Shown here in pieces: positions 27,901 to 37,400 of a DNA stretch of 64,000 nt. A program made the translations under genes and the position numbers. The notes beneath the pieces are model-generated. The model did not search any database. It saw only the letters and a program-made list of their open reading frames with translations, and was not told where the DNA came from. The stretch covers positions 496,001-560,000 of the forward strand of contig NZ_DS264345.1 in the NCBI RefSeq assembly GCF_000153925.1, read 5' to 3'. Numbering within the stretch: the stretch's first letter is position 1; each line of letters begins with the position of its first letter. This DNA is from [Ruminococcus] torques ATCC 27756. Its GTDB lineage: Bacteria > Bacillota > Clostridia > Lachnospirales > Lachnospiraceae.

Positions 27901-28800
27901 ATGACAGAACCTACGTTTAAACGGCCGGAACTGGAAGATAAAGAAATTATTTCCTCTTATTTTGAAAAAGCTCAAAGCAGAAGCTGTGAAAGAACATTTG
28001 TGAATGTATATCTATGGTCAAGACATTACAAAGTACAGTATGCAATCATCGAAGATACACTTGTTTTTAGAGACAGCGGGAAAAATCTTTCGTTTACTTA
28101 TCCGGCGGGAGAACCGGAGAATGTTAAGAAAGCGCTTGAATTTCTTATGGAATATTGCAAAGAGAAAGACGTTCCTTTTATATTGTATAATGTAACGCCG
28201 CATATGTTTGCACAGCTTGACAAGTGGTATCCGAAAAAGTTTTTTATCGAGTATAACCGAGATCTGGCAGATTATGTGTATGAGACGGAGAAACTTGCTT
28301 CTCTGGCAGGAAAAAAGCTTCATGGGAAGCGGAATCATATCAATAAATTCAAGGCTCTTTATCCGGATTGGAGCTATGAGCCGTTAAATGACGATAATGT
28401 GGAAGACTGCTTCCAGATGGCTCTAAAATGGAGAAATAAAAACGGATGTGAAGATGATCCGGAAAAAAATGCAGAGATGTGCGTGACGCTGAATTCTTTG
28501 CGCTTATATAAAGAGTTGGGATTAAAAGGCGGCGTTTTAAAAGCAGACGGAAAGATCGTAGCCTTTACAGTCGGAGAACCGGTCAGCGACGACACATTTG
28601 TCGTGCATATTGAAAAAGCGTTTGCGGAAGTAGACGGGGCGTATCCGATGATCAATCAGCAGTTTGTACAGCATGAATGTATGGAGTATGAATATGTGAA
28701 TCGTGAGGAGGACACCGGAGCCGAGGGACTTCGCAAGGCGAAACTTTCTTATAGACCGGCTTTTCTTGAGGAAAAAGGAATTGTAAAAGAAATGGAGTGA
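27901..28800 (+). CDS. DUF2156 (GNAT-like aminoacyl transferase) family protein
   Basis: A 299-residue soluble protein of the DUF2156 family, whose tandem GNAT folds also form the catalytic part of phosphatidylglycerol lysyltransferase MprF. LAGKKLHGKRNHINKF and YPMINQQFVQHE are typical. No membrane helices are present, unlike MprF, so it is not a complete lysyl-PG synthase. A role in transfer from aminoacyl-tRNA is a family-level inference. It begins five bases after prfA. Confidence 0.85.
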   Translation: MTEPTFKRPELEDKEIISSYFEKAQSRSCERTFVNVYLWSRHYKVQYAIIEDTLVFRDSGKNLSFTYPAGEPENVKKALEFLMEYCKEKDVPFILYNVTPHMFAQLDKWYPKKFFIEYNRDLADYVYETEKLASLAGKKLHGKRNHINKFKALYPDWSYEPLNDDNVEDCFQMALKWRNKNGCEDDPEKNAEMCVTLNSLRLYKELGLKGGVLKADGKIVAFTVGEPVSDDTFVVHIEKAFAEVDGAYPMINQQFVQHECMEYEYVNREEDTGAEGLRKAKLSYRPAFLEEKGIVKEME

Positions 28801-28805
28801 CAGCT

Positions 28806-29993
28806 ATGATATCAAAAAAAATGGAAAATATGGTGGCAAACAGTTCTGCGATCCGAGCGATGTTCGAGGAGGGAAACCGTCTCGCAAAGATTTACGGTGC
28901 GGAAAACGTATTTGATTTCAGTCTCGGCAATCCGAACGTTCCGGCGCCGGAAGAGGTGAAAAATGCGATCATCGAACTTCTGAATGAGGAAGATCCGATC
29001 GCGCTTCACGGTTATACAAACAGTAACGCAGGTTATGCGGATGTGCGCGAAGCGGTGGCGCAGTCTTTGAACGAACGGTTCGGCACAGAATTTGAAGGAA
29101 AAAATATCGTCATGACTGTCGGAGCGGCAGGAGGATTAAATGTTATTTTAAAATCTTTGCTGAATCCGGCAGATGAAGTGATCGTATTTGCACCGTATTT
29201 CGGAGAATACAGAAGTTATGTCAGCAATTATGACGGTGTGCTTGTCGAAGTGTCACCTGATACAGAGACATTTCAGCCGAAACTTGCAGAGTTTGAAGAA
29301 AAGATCACGGCAAAGACGAAAGCGGTGATCGTCAATACGCCGAATAATCCGACAGGAGTTGTATATTCGGAAGAGACGATTGAAAAAATGGCGGAAATTT
29401 TAGAGAAGAAACAGAAAGAATTCGGAACGGATATTTATCTTATTTCGGACGAGCCGTATAGAGAGCTGGCATATGACGGAGTGGAAGTTCCTTATCTGAC
29501 GAAGTATTATGCGAATACGATCGTTGGATATTCTTACAGTAAATCGCTTTCTCTTCCGGGAGAACGAATCGGTTATCTTGTGATCCCAAGTGAAGCTTCA
29601 GACAGCGAAGATTTGATTTCGGCAGCAAGTGTAGCGACGCGTATTCTTGGATTTGTCAATGCCCCGACACTTCAGCAGAAAGTAGTAAAGGCATGTTTGA
29701 ATGCGAAAACAGATATTTCTTATTATGACAGAAACAGAGAGGCGCTTTATAACGGGTTAAAAGAGCTCGGATTTGAATGTGTCAGACCGGAAGGCGCATT
29801 TTATCTCTTTGTCAAATCTCCGGTTGAAGATGAAAAGGCGTTTTGCGCAGCGGCAAAGAAATATAACATATTGATCGTTCCGGGAAGTTCGTTCGGATGT
29901 CCGGGATATGTGCGTATCGCATATTGTGTGGCTTACGAGACAATCGTAAATTCATTGCCGAAATTTAAAGAACTTGCCGGAGAATATAAATAG
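28806..29993 (+). CDS. PLP-dependent aminotransferase, class I
   Basis: A 395-residue fold-type I aminotransferase. FSLGNPNVPAP, VNTPNNPTG and the PLP lysine region YSYSKSLSLPGERIGY are present. It is of the aspartate/aromatic aminotransferase superfamily and the amino acid substrate cannot be read. The ATG at 28806 follows GGAGTG, six bases after the DUF2156 stop. A second aminotransferase follows, but the two need not act together. Confidence 0.88.
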   Translation: MISKKMENMVANSSAIRAMFEEGNRLAKIYGAENVFDFSLGNPNVPAPEEVKNAIIELLNEEDPIALHGYTNSNAGYADVREAVAQSLNERFGTEFEGKNIVMTVGAAGGLNVILKSLLNPADEVIVFAPYFGEYRSYVSNYDGVLVEVSPDTETFQPKLAEFEEKITAKTKAVIVNTPNNPTGVVYSEETIEKMAEILEKKQKEFGTDIYLISDEPYRELAYDGVEVPYLTKYYANTIVGYSYSKSLSLPGERIGYLVIPSEASDSEDLISAASVATRILGFVNAPTLQQKVVKACLNAKTDISYYDRNREALYNGLKELGFECVRPEGAFYLFVKSPVEDEKAFCAAAKKYNILIVPGSSFGCPGYVRIAYCVAYETIVNSLPKFKELAGEYK

Positions 29994-30029
29994 TAAGAAT
30001 GTAAAAAGCCATGTGCGGGAGAAGAGACA

Positions 30030-31094
30030 ATGACGGTCAGAAAAGAACTTTTAAATAATATACGTATAGTGGATCCGTATGTTCCGGGAGAACAGCCGCG
30101 GCAAAAGGTAGTGAAACTGAATACAAATGAGAACCCATACCCCCCGGCGCCCGAAGTGAAAGCGGTTTTTGATGAACTGAAAGAGGATGAATTTCGTCTT
30201 TATCCGGATCCGACCTCAGGGAAGCTTATAAAAGCGCTCGCGGATCAATTAAAAGTAGGAGAAGATCAGATTTTTGTGGGAGTCGGATCAGACGATGTGC
30301 TTTCGCTTTGCTTCCTTACGTTTTTTAATTCGGAAAAACCGATATTATTTCCTGATATTACATATTCTTTTTATCAGGTATGGGCAAATTTGTACAGGAT
30401 TCCGTATGTCTGCCCGAAATTAGATGGAAAGTTTAGAATTGTAAAAGAAGATTATTACAAAGTAAACGGAGGAATCATTTTTCCGAATCCAAATGCCCCG
30501 ACGGCGATTTATGAGGAAGTGGATTTCATCGAAGACATTTTGCGTCATAACAGAGACAATATTGTGATCATAGATGAAGCGTATGTTGATTTTGCAGGAA
30601 AGTCAGCGATCAGCTTGATTGACCGTTACGATAATCTGATCGTTACGCAGACGTTTTCAAAGTCTAGAAGTATGGCGGGAATGCGAATAGGATATGCAGT
30701 TTCCAATCCGGAATTGATCCGTTGTTTAAATGATGTAAAATATTCGTTTAATTCTTATACAATGAGCTGTGCGGCAATCTCATGTGGAGCGGCAGCTTTG
30801 GAAAATACGGAATATTTTAAAACAAATATAAGTAAAATAGTACAAACGCGGGAAAATGTAAAAGAGCAACTCAGAGATCTCGGATTTGAATGTACAGATT
30901 CAAAGGCAAATTTTTTGTTTGTGACTCATCCGAGATATGATGCGCTTAAATTGTTTGAAGAATTAAAAGAAGCGGGAATTTATGTGCGGCATTGGAATGA
31001 TCCTAAGATAAAAGATTATCTTAGAATCACAATAGGCACAGATGAGGAGATGAAGATATTTCTTGATTTCCTGAAAAAGAAAATAGGAGCATAG
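30030..31094 (+). CDS. hisC: Histidinol-phosphate aminotransferase family protein
   Basis: A 354-residue PLP enzyme of the HisC family. VKLNTNENPYPPAP at the N terminus, LYPDPTSGKL, IIDEAYVDF and the PLP lysine in TFSKSRSMAGMRIGY are the family hallmarks. The family converts imidazole-acetol phosphate to histidinol phosphate with glutamate and may also serve aromatic amino acid synthesis. It is not in a his operon here. GGAG precedes the ATG with some distance. The next gene begins three bases after the stop. Confidence 0.85.
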   Translation: MTVRKELLNNIRIVDPYVPGEQPRQKVVKLNTNENPYPPAPEVKAVFDELKEDEFRLYPDPTSGKLIKALADQLKVGEDQIFVGVGSDDVLSLCFLTFFNSEKPILFPDITYSFYQVWANLYRIPYVCPKLDGKFRIVKEDYYKVNGGIIFPNPNAPTAIYEEVDFIEDILRHNRDNIVIIDEAYVDFAGKSAISLIDRYDNLIVTQTFSKSRSMAGMRIGYAVSNPELIRCLNDVKYSFNSYTMSCAAISCGAAALENTEYFKTNISKIVQTRENVKEQLRDLGFECTDSKANFLFVTHPRYDALKLFEELKEAGIYVRHWNDPKIKDYLRITIGTDEEMKIFLDFLKKKIGA

Positions 31095-31097
31095 AAA

Positions 31098-31946
31098 ATG
31101 ATAAAAAAATTGTTACAAGGTATGGTTGTCGGAATTGCGAATATTATTCCCGGAGTGAGCGGGGGAACAATGATGGTCGCAATGGGACTTTACGATAAAC
31201 TGATTCATGCGATCACGCATCTGAAATCAGAATTTAAGAACAGCATGAAACTGCTTATTCCGATTTTCATAGGAGCGGGAGCGGCAATCGTTATTCTTTC
31301 AAGGTTGTTTGAGTTTCTTTTGGAAAATTATCCGATTCCGACAAATTTTGCTTTCTGCGGATTGATCGCGGGCAGTCTTCCGTTTATTTTTAATAAAGTG
31401 AAAGGTCACTCGGTTTCAACAGGGAAGATCGCCGCATTTTTGATCTTTTTCGGAATAGTGATACTGATGGCTTTGCTTGGGGATACAAACGGAAAAGCGG
31501 CAGATGTAAGTTTCGGAATTATAAATATGATCAAGTTGTTCAGCGTTGGTATCATTGCGGCTGCAACGATGGTCGTTCCCGGAGTAAGCGGATCTATGAT
31601 GCTTATGCTTCTCGGATATTATGATACGATTCTGAAAACAATCAATCAATTTATTGACGCTGTTGTAGCTTTTGATATAAATGGTATTTTGACGCAGTGT
31701 AAAGTTTTGATACCGTTCGGAATCGGGATCGTGATCGGGATCTTCCTGATTGCAAAGCTGATCGAATTTATTTTTTCAAAAGCGGAGATCCATGCATATT
31801 ATGCGATCATCGGTCTGATCATCGCATCGCCGATCGCAATTTTGTTAAAGACAGACTGGAGTGCGTTCTCTGTTGTGACATTGCTGATCGGAGTGGTGAC
31901 ATTTGCGGCAGGATGGTTTGCGGCATCAAAATTAGGCGGAGAATGA
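31098..31946 (+). CDS. DUF368 family membrane protein, PopT-like polyprenyl-phosphate transporter
   Basis: A 282-residue integral membrane protein of DUF368. The near-repeated motifs IIPGVSGGTM (residues about 15-24) and VVPGVSGSMM (about 157-166) mark its two inverted halves. Members of this family have been shown to recycle undecaprenyl phosphate across the membrane for wall synthesis. It follows hisC by three bases, so they share a transcript. Assignment as PopT is by family, not by test. Confidence 0.88.
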   Translation: MIKKLLQGMVVGIANIIPGVSGGTMMVAMGLYDKLIHAITHLKSEFKNSMKLLIPIFIGAGAAIVILSRLFEFLLENYPIPTNFAFCGLIAGSLPFIFNKVKGHSVSTGKIAAFLIFFGIVILMALLGDTNGKAADVSFGIINMIKLFSVGIIAAATMVVPGVSGSMMLMLLGYYDTILKTINQFIDAVVAFDINGILTQCKVLIPFGIGIVIGIFLIAKLIEFIFSKAEIHAYYAIIGLIIASPIAILLKTDWSAFSVVTLLIGVVTFAAGWFAASKLGGE

Positions 31947-32079
31947 TTTTATAGCAGATGTGCGTTGAATTGGCAATACGAAGGATTGAAAAACAACAAA
32001 TTTTCTGATAAATTATATATAAACATATAATTAATCTGTAACAGTTGTGCTCTGTAGTAAAGCCGAGGAGGTGCATCGT

Positions 32080-32703
32080 ATGAAATTAGAGGTTGCAATA
32101 ATAGAAAGAAAAGAGCAGTTGGATGATCTGATTCCGTTTCGTGTGGAAAATGCATTATGGGGAACTGAGAAATTTCCTCCTATGTATGGATATATCGGAT
32201 TTATTCCTCAAGATGCATTCTATTTGAAGCTGATCTGTGAAGAAAAGAATCCTCTTCGTGTTTATACGGAGATCAATGACCCGATTTACAGAGACAGCGT
32301 GATGGAAGCTTATCTTATGTTCGAGCCGGTTTCTTCGAGAGCGAATGAAGAAAATTATTTGAATTTTGCAGTAAATGCAAACGGAGTCCTGCATGCGGAA
32401 TATGGTTCCAGACGGATGTACCGTTCTTATTTTACAGAGGCGGAACGGGTGGGATTTGAATGTCATGCAGAAGTGCATGAAAATGACTGGACGGCAGAAT
32501 TGAAAGTTCCCGTTAAAATTTTGGAAAAGATTTACGGACCGCTGAATTTAGGAGAAGGAAGCTATTTTACATGCAATTTTTATAAAATTTCAGAGTCAAA
32601 AGAAGCCGAACATTATGCATCTTATTCCCCTATCTTATCGAGTGTGCCGAGTTTCCATGTACCGGAATTTTTTGCCGACGCTAAGATTGTCAGACAGAAA
32701 TGA
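32080..32703 (+). CDS. Carbohydrate-binding family 9-like protein
   Basis: A 207-residue protein resembling the CBM9-like fold: LPF-like start, FKLICEEKNP-type strand, DPIYRDSVMEAYLMFEP, NFAVNANGVLHAEYGS and a closing FHVPEFFADAKI. I see no signal peptide, which is unusual for a carbohydrate-binding module; it may be cytoplasmic. GAGGAGG precedes the ATG at 32080. It stands alone. Ligand and role are unknown. Confidence 0.7.
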   Translation: MKLEVAIIERKEQLDDLIPFRVENALWGTEKFPPMYGYIGFIPQDAFYLKLICEEKNPLRVYTEINDPIYRDSVMEAYLMFEPVSSRANEENYLNFAVNANGVLHAEYGSRRMYRSYFTEAERVGFECHAEVHENDWTAELKVPVKILEKIYGPLNLGEGSYFTCNFYKISESKEAEHYASYSPILSSVPSFHVPEFFADAKIVRQK

Positions 32704-32787
32704 AAAAAGAAAATAAATTATGCAGAACAGAGTGCTTTGGTGCAAAACCCGAAGCGAGACAGAAAAAGAAGGGAAACGAAATAATCT

Positions 32788-33186
32788 ATGATTTTAGAAA
32801 ATAATGAAGAGAAAAGAAGTACGCTTTGGAGAACGATTGTTGCAATATCATCAATACTTATAGTTATCGTAGCGGTCTTTTTTGTGACGAGACTCTTTGT
32901 CGGAAATCCACTTGTGGGAACTTGGGTCAGTGAAGACAGCGGAGAAGTGATCAAGATAGAAAGTAACGGAAAAGTTACGCTGACAGACGAGGATAAAAAG
33001 TCTTTTGAGACGGTGCAATCAGAAGTGGATACAAAAACGAAGGTTTTTACGATTCACACTGAGGATACACAGGCGGAAGGACTTCTCTCAGGAACATATG
33101 ATTACAGTATAGAGAAAGATACGCTTACATTAACAGAGCGTGAATATGGCGATCAGCTTGTATTTGTCAAAAGAGAAAAGAAGTAA
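32788..33186 (+). CDS. Membrane-anchored DUF5640-like hypothetical protein
   Basis: A 132-residue protein with a single N-terminal membrane helix (residues about 15-38) and an extracellular beta-rich part beginning NPLVGTWVSEDSGEVIKI and containing GTYDYSIEKDTLTLT. This layout is common in small clostridial surface proteins of the DUF5640 type. Function unknown. A hairpin follows. Confidence 0.65.
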   Translation: MILENNEEKRSTLWRTIVAISSILIVIVAVFFVTRLFVGNPLVGTWVSEDSGEVIKIESNGKVTLTDEDKKSFETVQSEVDTKTKVFTIHTEDTQAEGLLSGTYDYSIEKDTLTLTEREYGDQLVFVKREKK

Positions 33187-33201
33187 CAGCAAATCAGATG
33201 A

Positions 33202-33229
33202 AGAAGAGTTCCGTTTACGGAACTCTTCT
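33202..33229 (+). terminator. Hairpin between hypothetical gene and ispG
   Basis: A 12-bp stem (AGAAGAGTTCCG, loop TTTA, then its complement) lies 16 bp after the stop. Only GTTATAATAAAA follows, not a true T tract, so termination is likely but not certain; TATAAT here may be part of the ispG promoter. Confidence 0.55.
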
Positions 33230-33273
33230 GTTATAATAAAACGATAAGACAGTTCGGAAAAAGGAGAAACAGA

Positions 33274-34329
33274 ATGTACAGGGAAAACACAAAAGAAATT
33301 GCGATCGGCAATGTGAAGATCGGAGGAACTCATCCGGTAACGATCCAGTCGATGACAAATACAAAGACAGAAAATGTGAAAGAAACAGTAGATCAGATAC
33401 TGCGTTTGGAGGCGGCAGGATGTGAAATCATTCGTTGTGCGGTTCCGACAATGGAAGCGGCAGAGGCGTTGAAAGAAATAAAAAAACAAATTCATATTCC
33501 TCTTGTGGCAGATATTCATTTCGATTACAGGCTGGCGATCGCCGCGATCGAAAACGGAGCGGATAAGATTAGGATCAATCCGGGAAATATCGGCTCGGAA
33601 GAAAAGGTTCAGGCTGTTGTAGATAAGGCAAAAGAGTACAATGTACCAATCCGTGTCGGTGTGAACAGCGGTTCTTTGGAAAAGCATATTTTGGAAAAAT
33701 ACAACGGTGTAACGGCAGAAGGGATCGTGGAGAGTGCTCTTGACAAAGTGCATATGATCGAAAAAATGGGATATGACAATCTTGTTGTGAGTATTAAATC
33801 TTCCGATGTGCTGATGTGCGTGAAAGCTCACGAATTGATCGCAAAGGCATGTCCTTATCCGCTTCATGTCGGTATTACAGAATCGGGAACGGTTTATTCG
33901 GGAAATATAAAATCTTCGATAGGTCTTGGGATCATCCTCAACGAGGGGATAGGAAATACGATCCGGGTTTCTTTGACCGGAGATCCGGCAGAAGAGATTC
34001 GAAGCGCAAAGCTTATATTAAAAACACTTGGTTTGCGAAAAGGCGGGATCGAAGTTGTATCCTGTCCTACTTGCGGCAGGACGAAGATCGATCTGATCGG
34101 TCTGGCAAACGAAGTGGAGAAGATGGTTCAGGATATTCCTCTTGATATCAAAGTTGCCGTTATGGGATGTGTAGTGAACGGTCCGGGAGAGGCAAGAGAA
34201 GCTGATATCGGAATCGCCGGAGGGATCGGAGAAGGTCTTCTGATCAAAAAAGGCGAGATCATAAAAAAAGTAAAAGAAGAAAAACTTTTGGAAACATTGC
34301 GGCAGGAACTTTTAAACTGGAAAAAGTGA
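33274..34329 (+). CDS. ispG: (E)-4-hydroxy-3-methylbut-2-enyl-diphosphate synthase
   Basis: A 351-residue IspG/GcpE of the non-mevalonate isoprenoid pathway, which converts MEcPP to HMBPP using a [4Fe-4S] cluster. The N-terminal TIM-barrel part has GGTHPVTIQSMTNT. The cluster ligands are in SCPTCGRT and MGCVVNGPGEA near the C terminus. AAAGGAG precedes the ATG. polC follows 86 bp downstream, a common clostridial order. Confidence 0.96.
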   Translation: MYRENTKEIAIGNVKIGGTHPVTIQSMTNTKTENVKETVDQILRLEAAGCEIIRCAVPTMEAAEALKEIKKQIHIPLVADIHFDYRLAIAAIENGADKIRINPGNIGSEEKVQAVVDKAKEYNVPIRVGVNSGSLEKHILEKYNGVTAEGIVESALDKVHMIEKMGYDNLVVSIKSSDVLMCVKAHELIAKACPYPLHVGITESGTVYSGNIKSSIGLGIILNEGIGNTIRVSLTGDPAEEIRSAKLILKTLGLRKGGIEVVSCPTCGRTKIDLIGLANEVEKMVQDIPLDIKVAVMGCVVNGPGEAREADIGIAGGIGEGLLIKKGEIIKKVKEEKLLETLRQELLNWKK

Positions 34330-34415
34330 CAGATTCGGATCATGCCGGATGAAGAGAGCTAAAAAGAATACGTATTACTGTTATCAGTGTAAAAGAATAT
34401 ATAGGAGCTGTTGAT

Positions 34416-37400
34416 TTGGAACAGGTAAAAGACGATAAAAAATTTTTTCATGTATTTCCGACGTTGAGAGCAGACGATGATGTCCGTTTGCTGTTTTCAG
34501 ATGTGGAAGTTAAGAAGATCACGACGAACTCGCGACGTGATTTTCTTAACATATATATTTTCAGCAGACATCTCATTCAGAAGAAGCAGATTTTTCAGAT
34601 GGAACAATGTATCAAAGATCAGTTATTTGCCAAAACGGCTGTTGCGGTGCATATTGTGGAGGAATATATGCTCTCGGGACAGTATACTGCAGAAGCGCTT
34701 ATGAATGAATACAGGGAGAGTATCATCCTCGAATTGAAAGAAAAAAGTATGCTTGCATCTAATATGTTTGCACAGGCAGATATCCGCTATGAAGCGGAAA
34801 ATGTAGTCTGCCTGGAACTGCTCGATACGATTGTTTCGGCAGGGCGAAAAGAAGAGATAGTGGATCTGTTAAAGGAAGTGTATTCAGAAAGATTTCATAT
34901 TCCGGCAGAGATCCGTGTAGATTACAAAGAGCCTGACAGAACAGGAAGCAGGGAATATGATGAACAGAGAATCCAACAGGAGATCAATGCGATCTTTGAG
35001 AGACGGGCAAGACAGCGCGGGGAAACGCCTCAGGCAGAAGGAGAAGAGAAGAAAGATCAGATAAAAAGAACTTCATCTGAAAATGCGGCGGATAAAGCAT
35101 CGGTATCATCCCGAGACGGGAAAGGAACATCGGCGGCAATATCAGGAGGAGTGAAAAAGGGAGAATTTAAAAAAGGTGAATTCCGAAAGAAAGATTTTTA
35201 CCGTCCTGTTAAGATCGGTGACGATCCGAATCTGATTTACGGGCGTAATTTTGAAGATGAGCCTATTTCTTTAGAGCAGGTGATCACAGAAATGGGAGAG
35301 ATCACAGTACACGGTAAGATTATCAGTTTTGATACAAGAGAAATCCGGAATGAAAAGACGATCATTATATTTTCTGTGACAGACTTTACAGACACGATCA
35401 CAGTGAAAATGTTTGCGAAAAACGAACAACTTCCTGAAATCTTAGGGGAATTAAAAAAAGGAGCGTTCGTAAAAGTCAAAGGAGTTACGATGATTGATAA
35501 ATTTGACGGAGAACTTACGATAGCTTCTGTAACAGGAATTAAAAAGATCGGTGATTTTACGGTTCAAAGGGAAGATTTAAGTCCAATCAAGCGGGTAGAA
35601 CTTCATTGTCATACGAAAATGAGCGATATGGACGGTGTGTCGGAAGTAAAAGATATCGTAAAACGTGCGCATGACTGGGGACATCCTGCAATCGCGATCA
35701 CAGATCACGGTGTGGCTCAGGCGTTTCCGGACGCCAATCATTATATTGAAACACTTGATAAAGACGACCCGTTTAAAGTTCTTTACGGTGTGGAAGGATA
35801 TGTTGTGGACGATCTGACGGAGATTGCAGTAAACGCAGGCAATCAGACGCTTGACGATACTTATATTGTCTTTGACATCGAGACTACAGGGTTTAGTTCA
35901 ATCAAAGATGCGATCATAGAGATCGGAGCCGTAAAAGTGACGGACGGAAAGATCACGGATCGTTTTAGTACGTTTGTGAATCCGAAACGGCCGATTCCGT
36001 TTGAGATCACAAACCTGACAAGCATCACAGACGAAATGGTGATGGATTCACCGACAATAGACGTTGTTTTACCTCAGTTCCTTGAGTTTGCAGGAGACGG
36101 TGTGCTTGTCGCGCACAATGCCGGGTTTGATGTTGGATTTATCGAACAGAATTGCCGGTCGCTTGGACTTTCGGATGAGTTTGTATATCTGGATACAGTA
36201 GCGCTGGCACGTGTACTTTTGCCGACGTTGTCAAAATATAAATTAAATATCGTGGCGAAAGCGTTGAATATTTCCCTTGAGAATCATCACCGTGCAGTGG
36301 ATGATGCAGAGGCAACTGCGGAAATATTTGTTAAATTTACAGAAATGCTGAAAAAGGATCAGGTCGGAACTTTAAAAGAAGTGAATCGTTACGGGGACCG
36401 GAATGTCAATGCGATTCGGAAAATGCCGACACATCATATTATTATTTTGGCGAAAAATGATATCGGCCGATATAATCTGTACCAGTTGATCTCTCAATCT
36501 CATATGACTTACTACGCAAGAAGACCGAGAATACCGAAAAGTCTTTTGAACGAGCACAGGGAAGGGCTGCTGATCGGAAGCGCCTGCGAGGCGGGAGAAT
36601 TATATCAGGCAGTGCATGAAAAGCGCTCTGCCCAACAGATTGCGAGGCTGGCGGAATTCTATGATTATTATGAGATACAGCCTGTCGGAAACAATCAGTT
36701 TATGATCGAGAGTGAACGTATAGCGGATGTAAATTCAATAGAAGATCTGCAAAATATCAACAGGGAGATCGTGGAGCTCGGAGAAAAATTCGGAAAGCCG
36801 GTAGTGGCAACATGCGACGTACATTTTTTAAATCCTGACGATGAAGTGTACCGAAGGATTATTATGGCGGGAAAAGGATTTGACGACGCGGATCGTCAGC
36901 CTCCGTTGTTTCTTCGCACGACAGATGAGATGCTGGAAGAGTTTTCCTACCTCGGCGCGGCGAAAGCGAGAGAGATTGTTATAGATAATCCGGTGAAGAT
37001 CGCGGGTATGATTGAAAAGATCTCTCCGGTCAATCCGAACAAATGTCCTCCGGTTATCGAAAATTCAGATCAGGAACTAAGGGATATCTGTTACAGGAAA
37101 GCTCATGAGATGTATGGAGAAGATCTTCCGAAGCAAGTTTCCGCACGTCTGGAAAAAGAACTGAATTCCATTATTTCAAATGGGTATGCGGTTATGTATA
37201 TCATTGCGCAAAAGCTTGTTTGGAAGTCAAATGCGGACGGATATCTTGTAGGTTCGCGAGGATCGGTCGGATCTTCCTTTGTTGCGACAATGGCGGGAAT
37301 TACAGAGGTAAATCCGTTAAGTCCGCATTATTATTGTTCAAAATGCCATTATAGTGATTTTGAGTCGGATGAAGTGCGTTCATTTGCCGGCGGATGCGGG

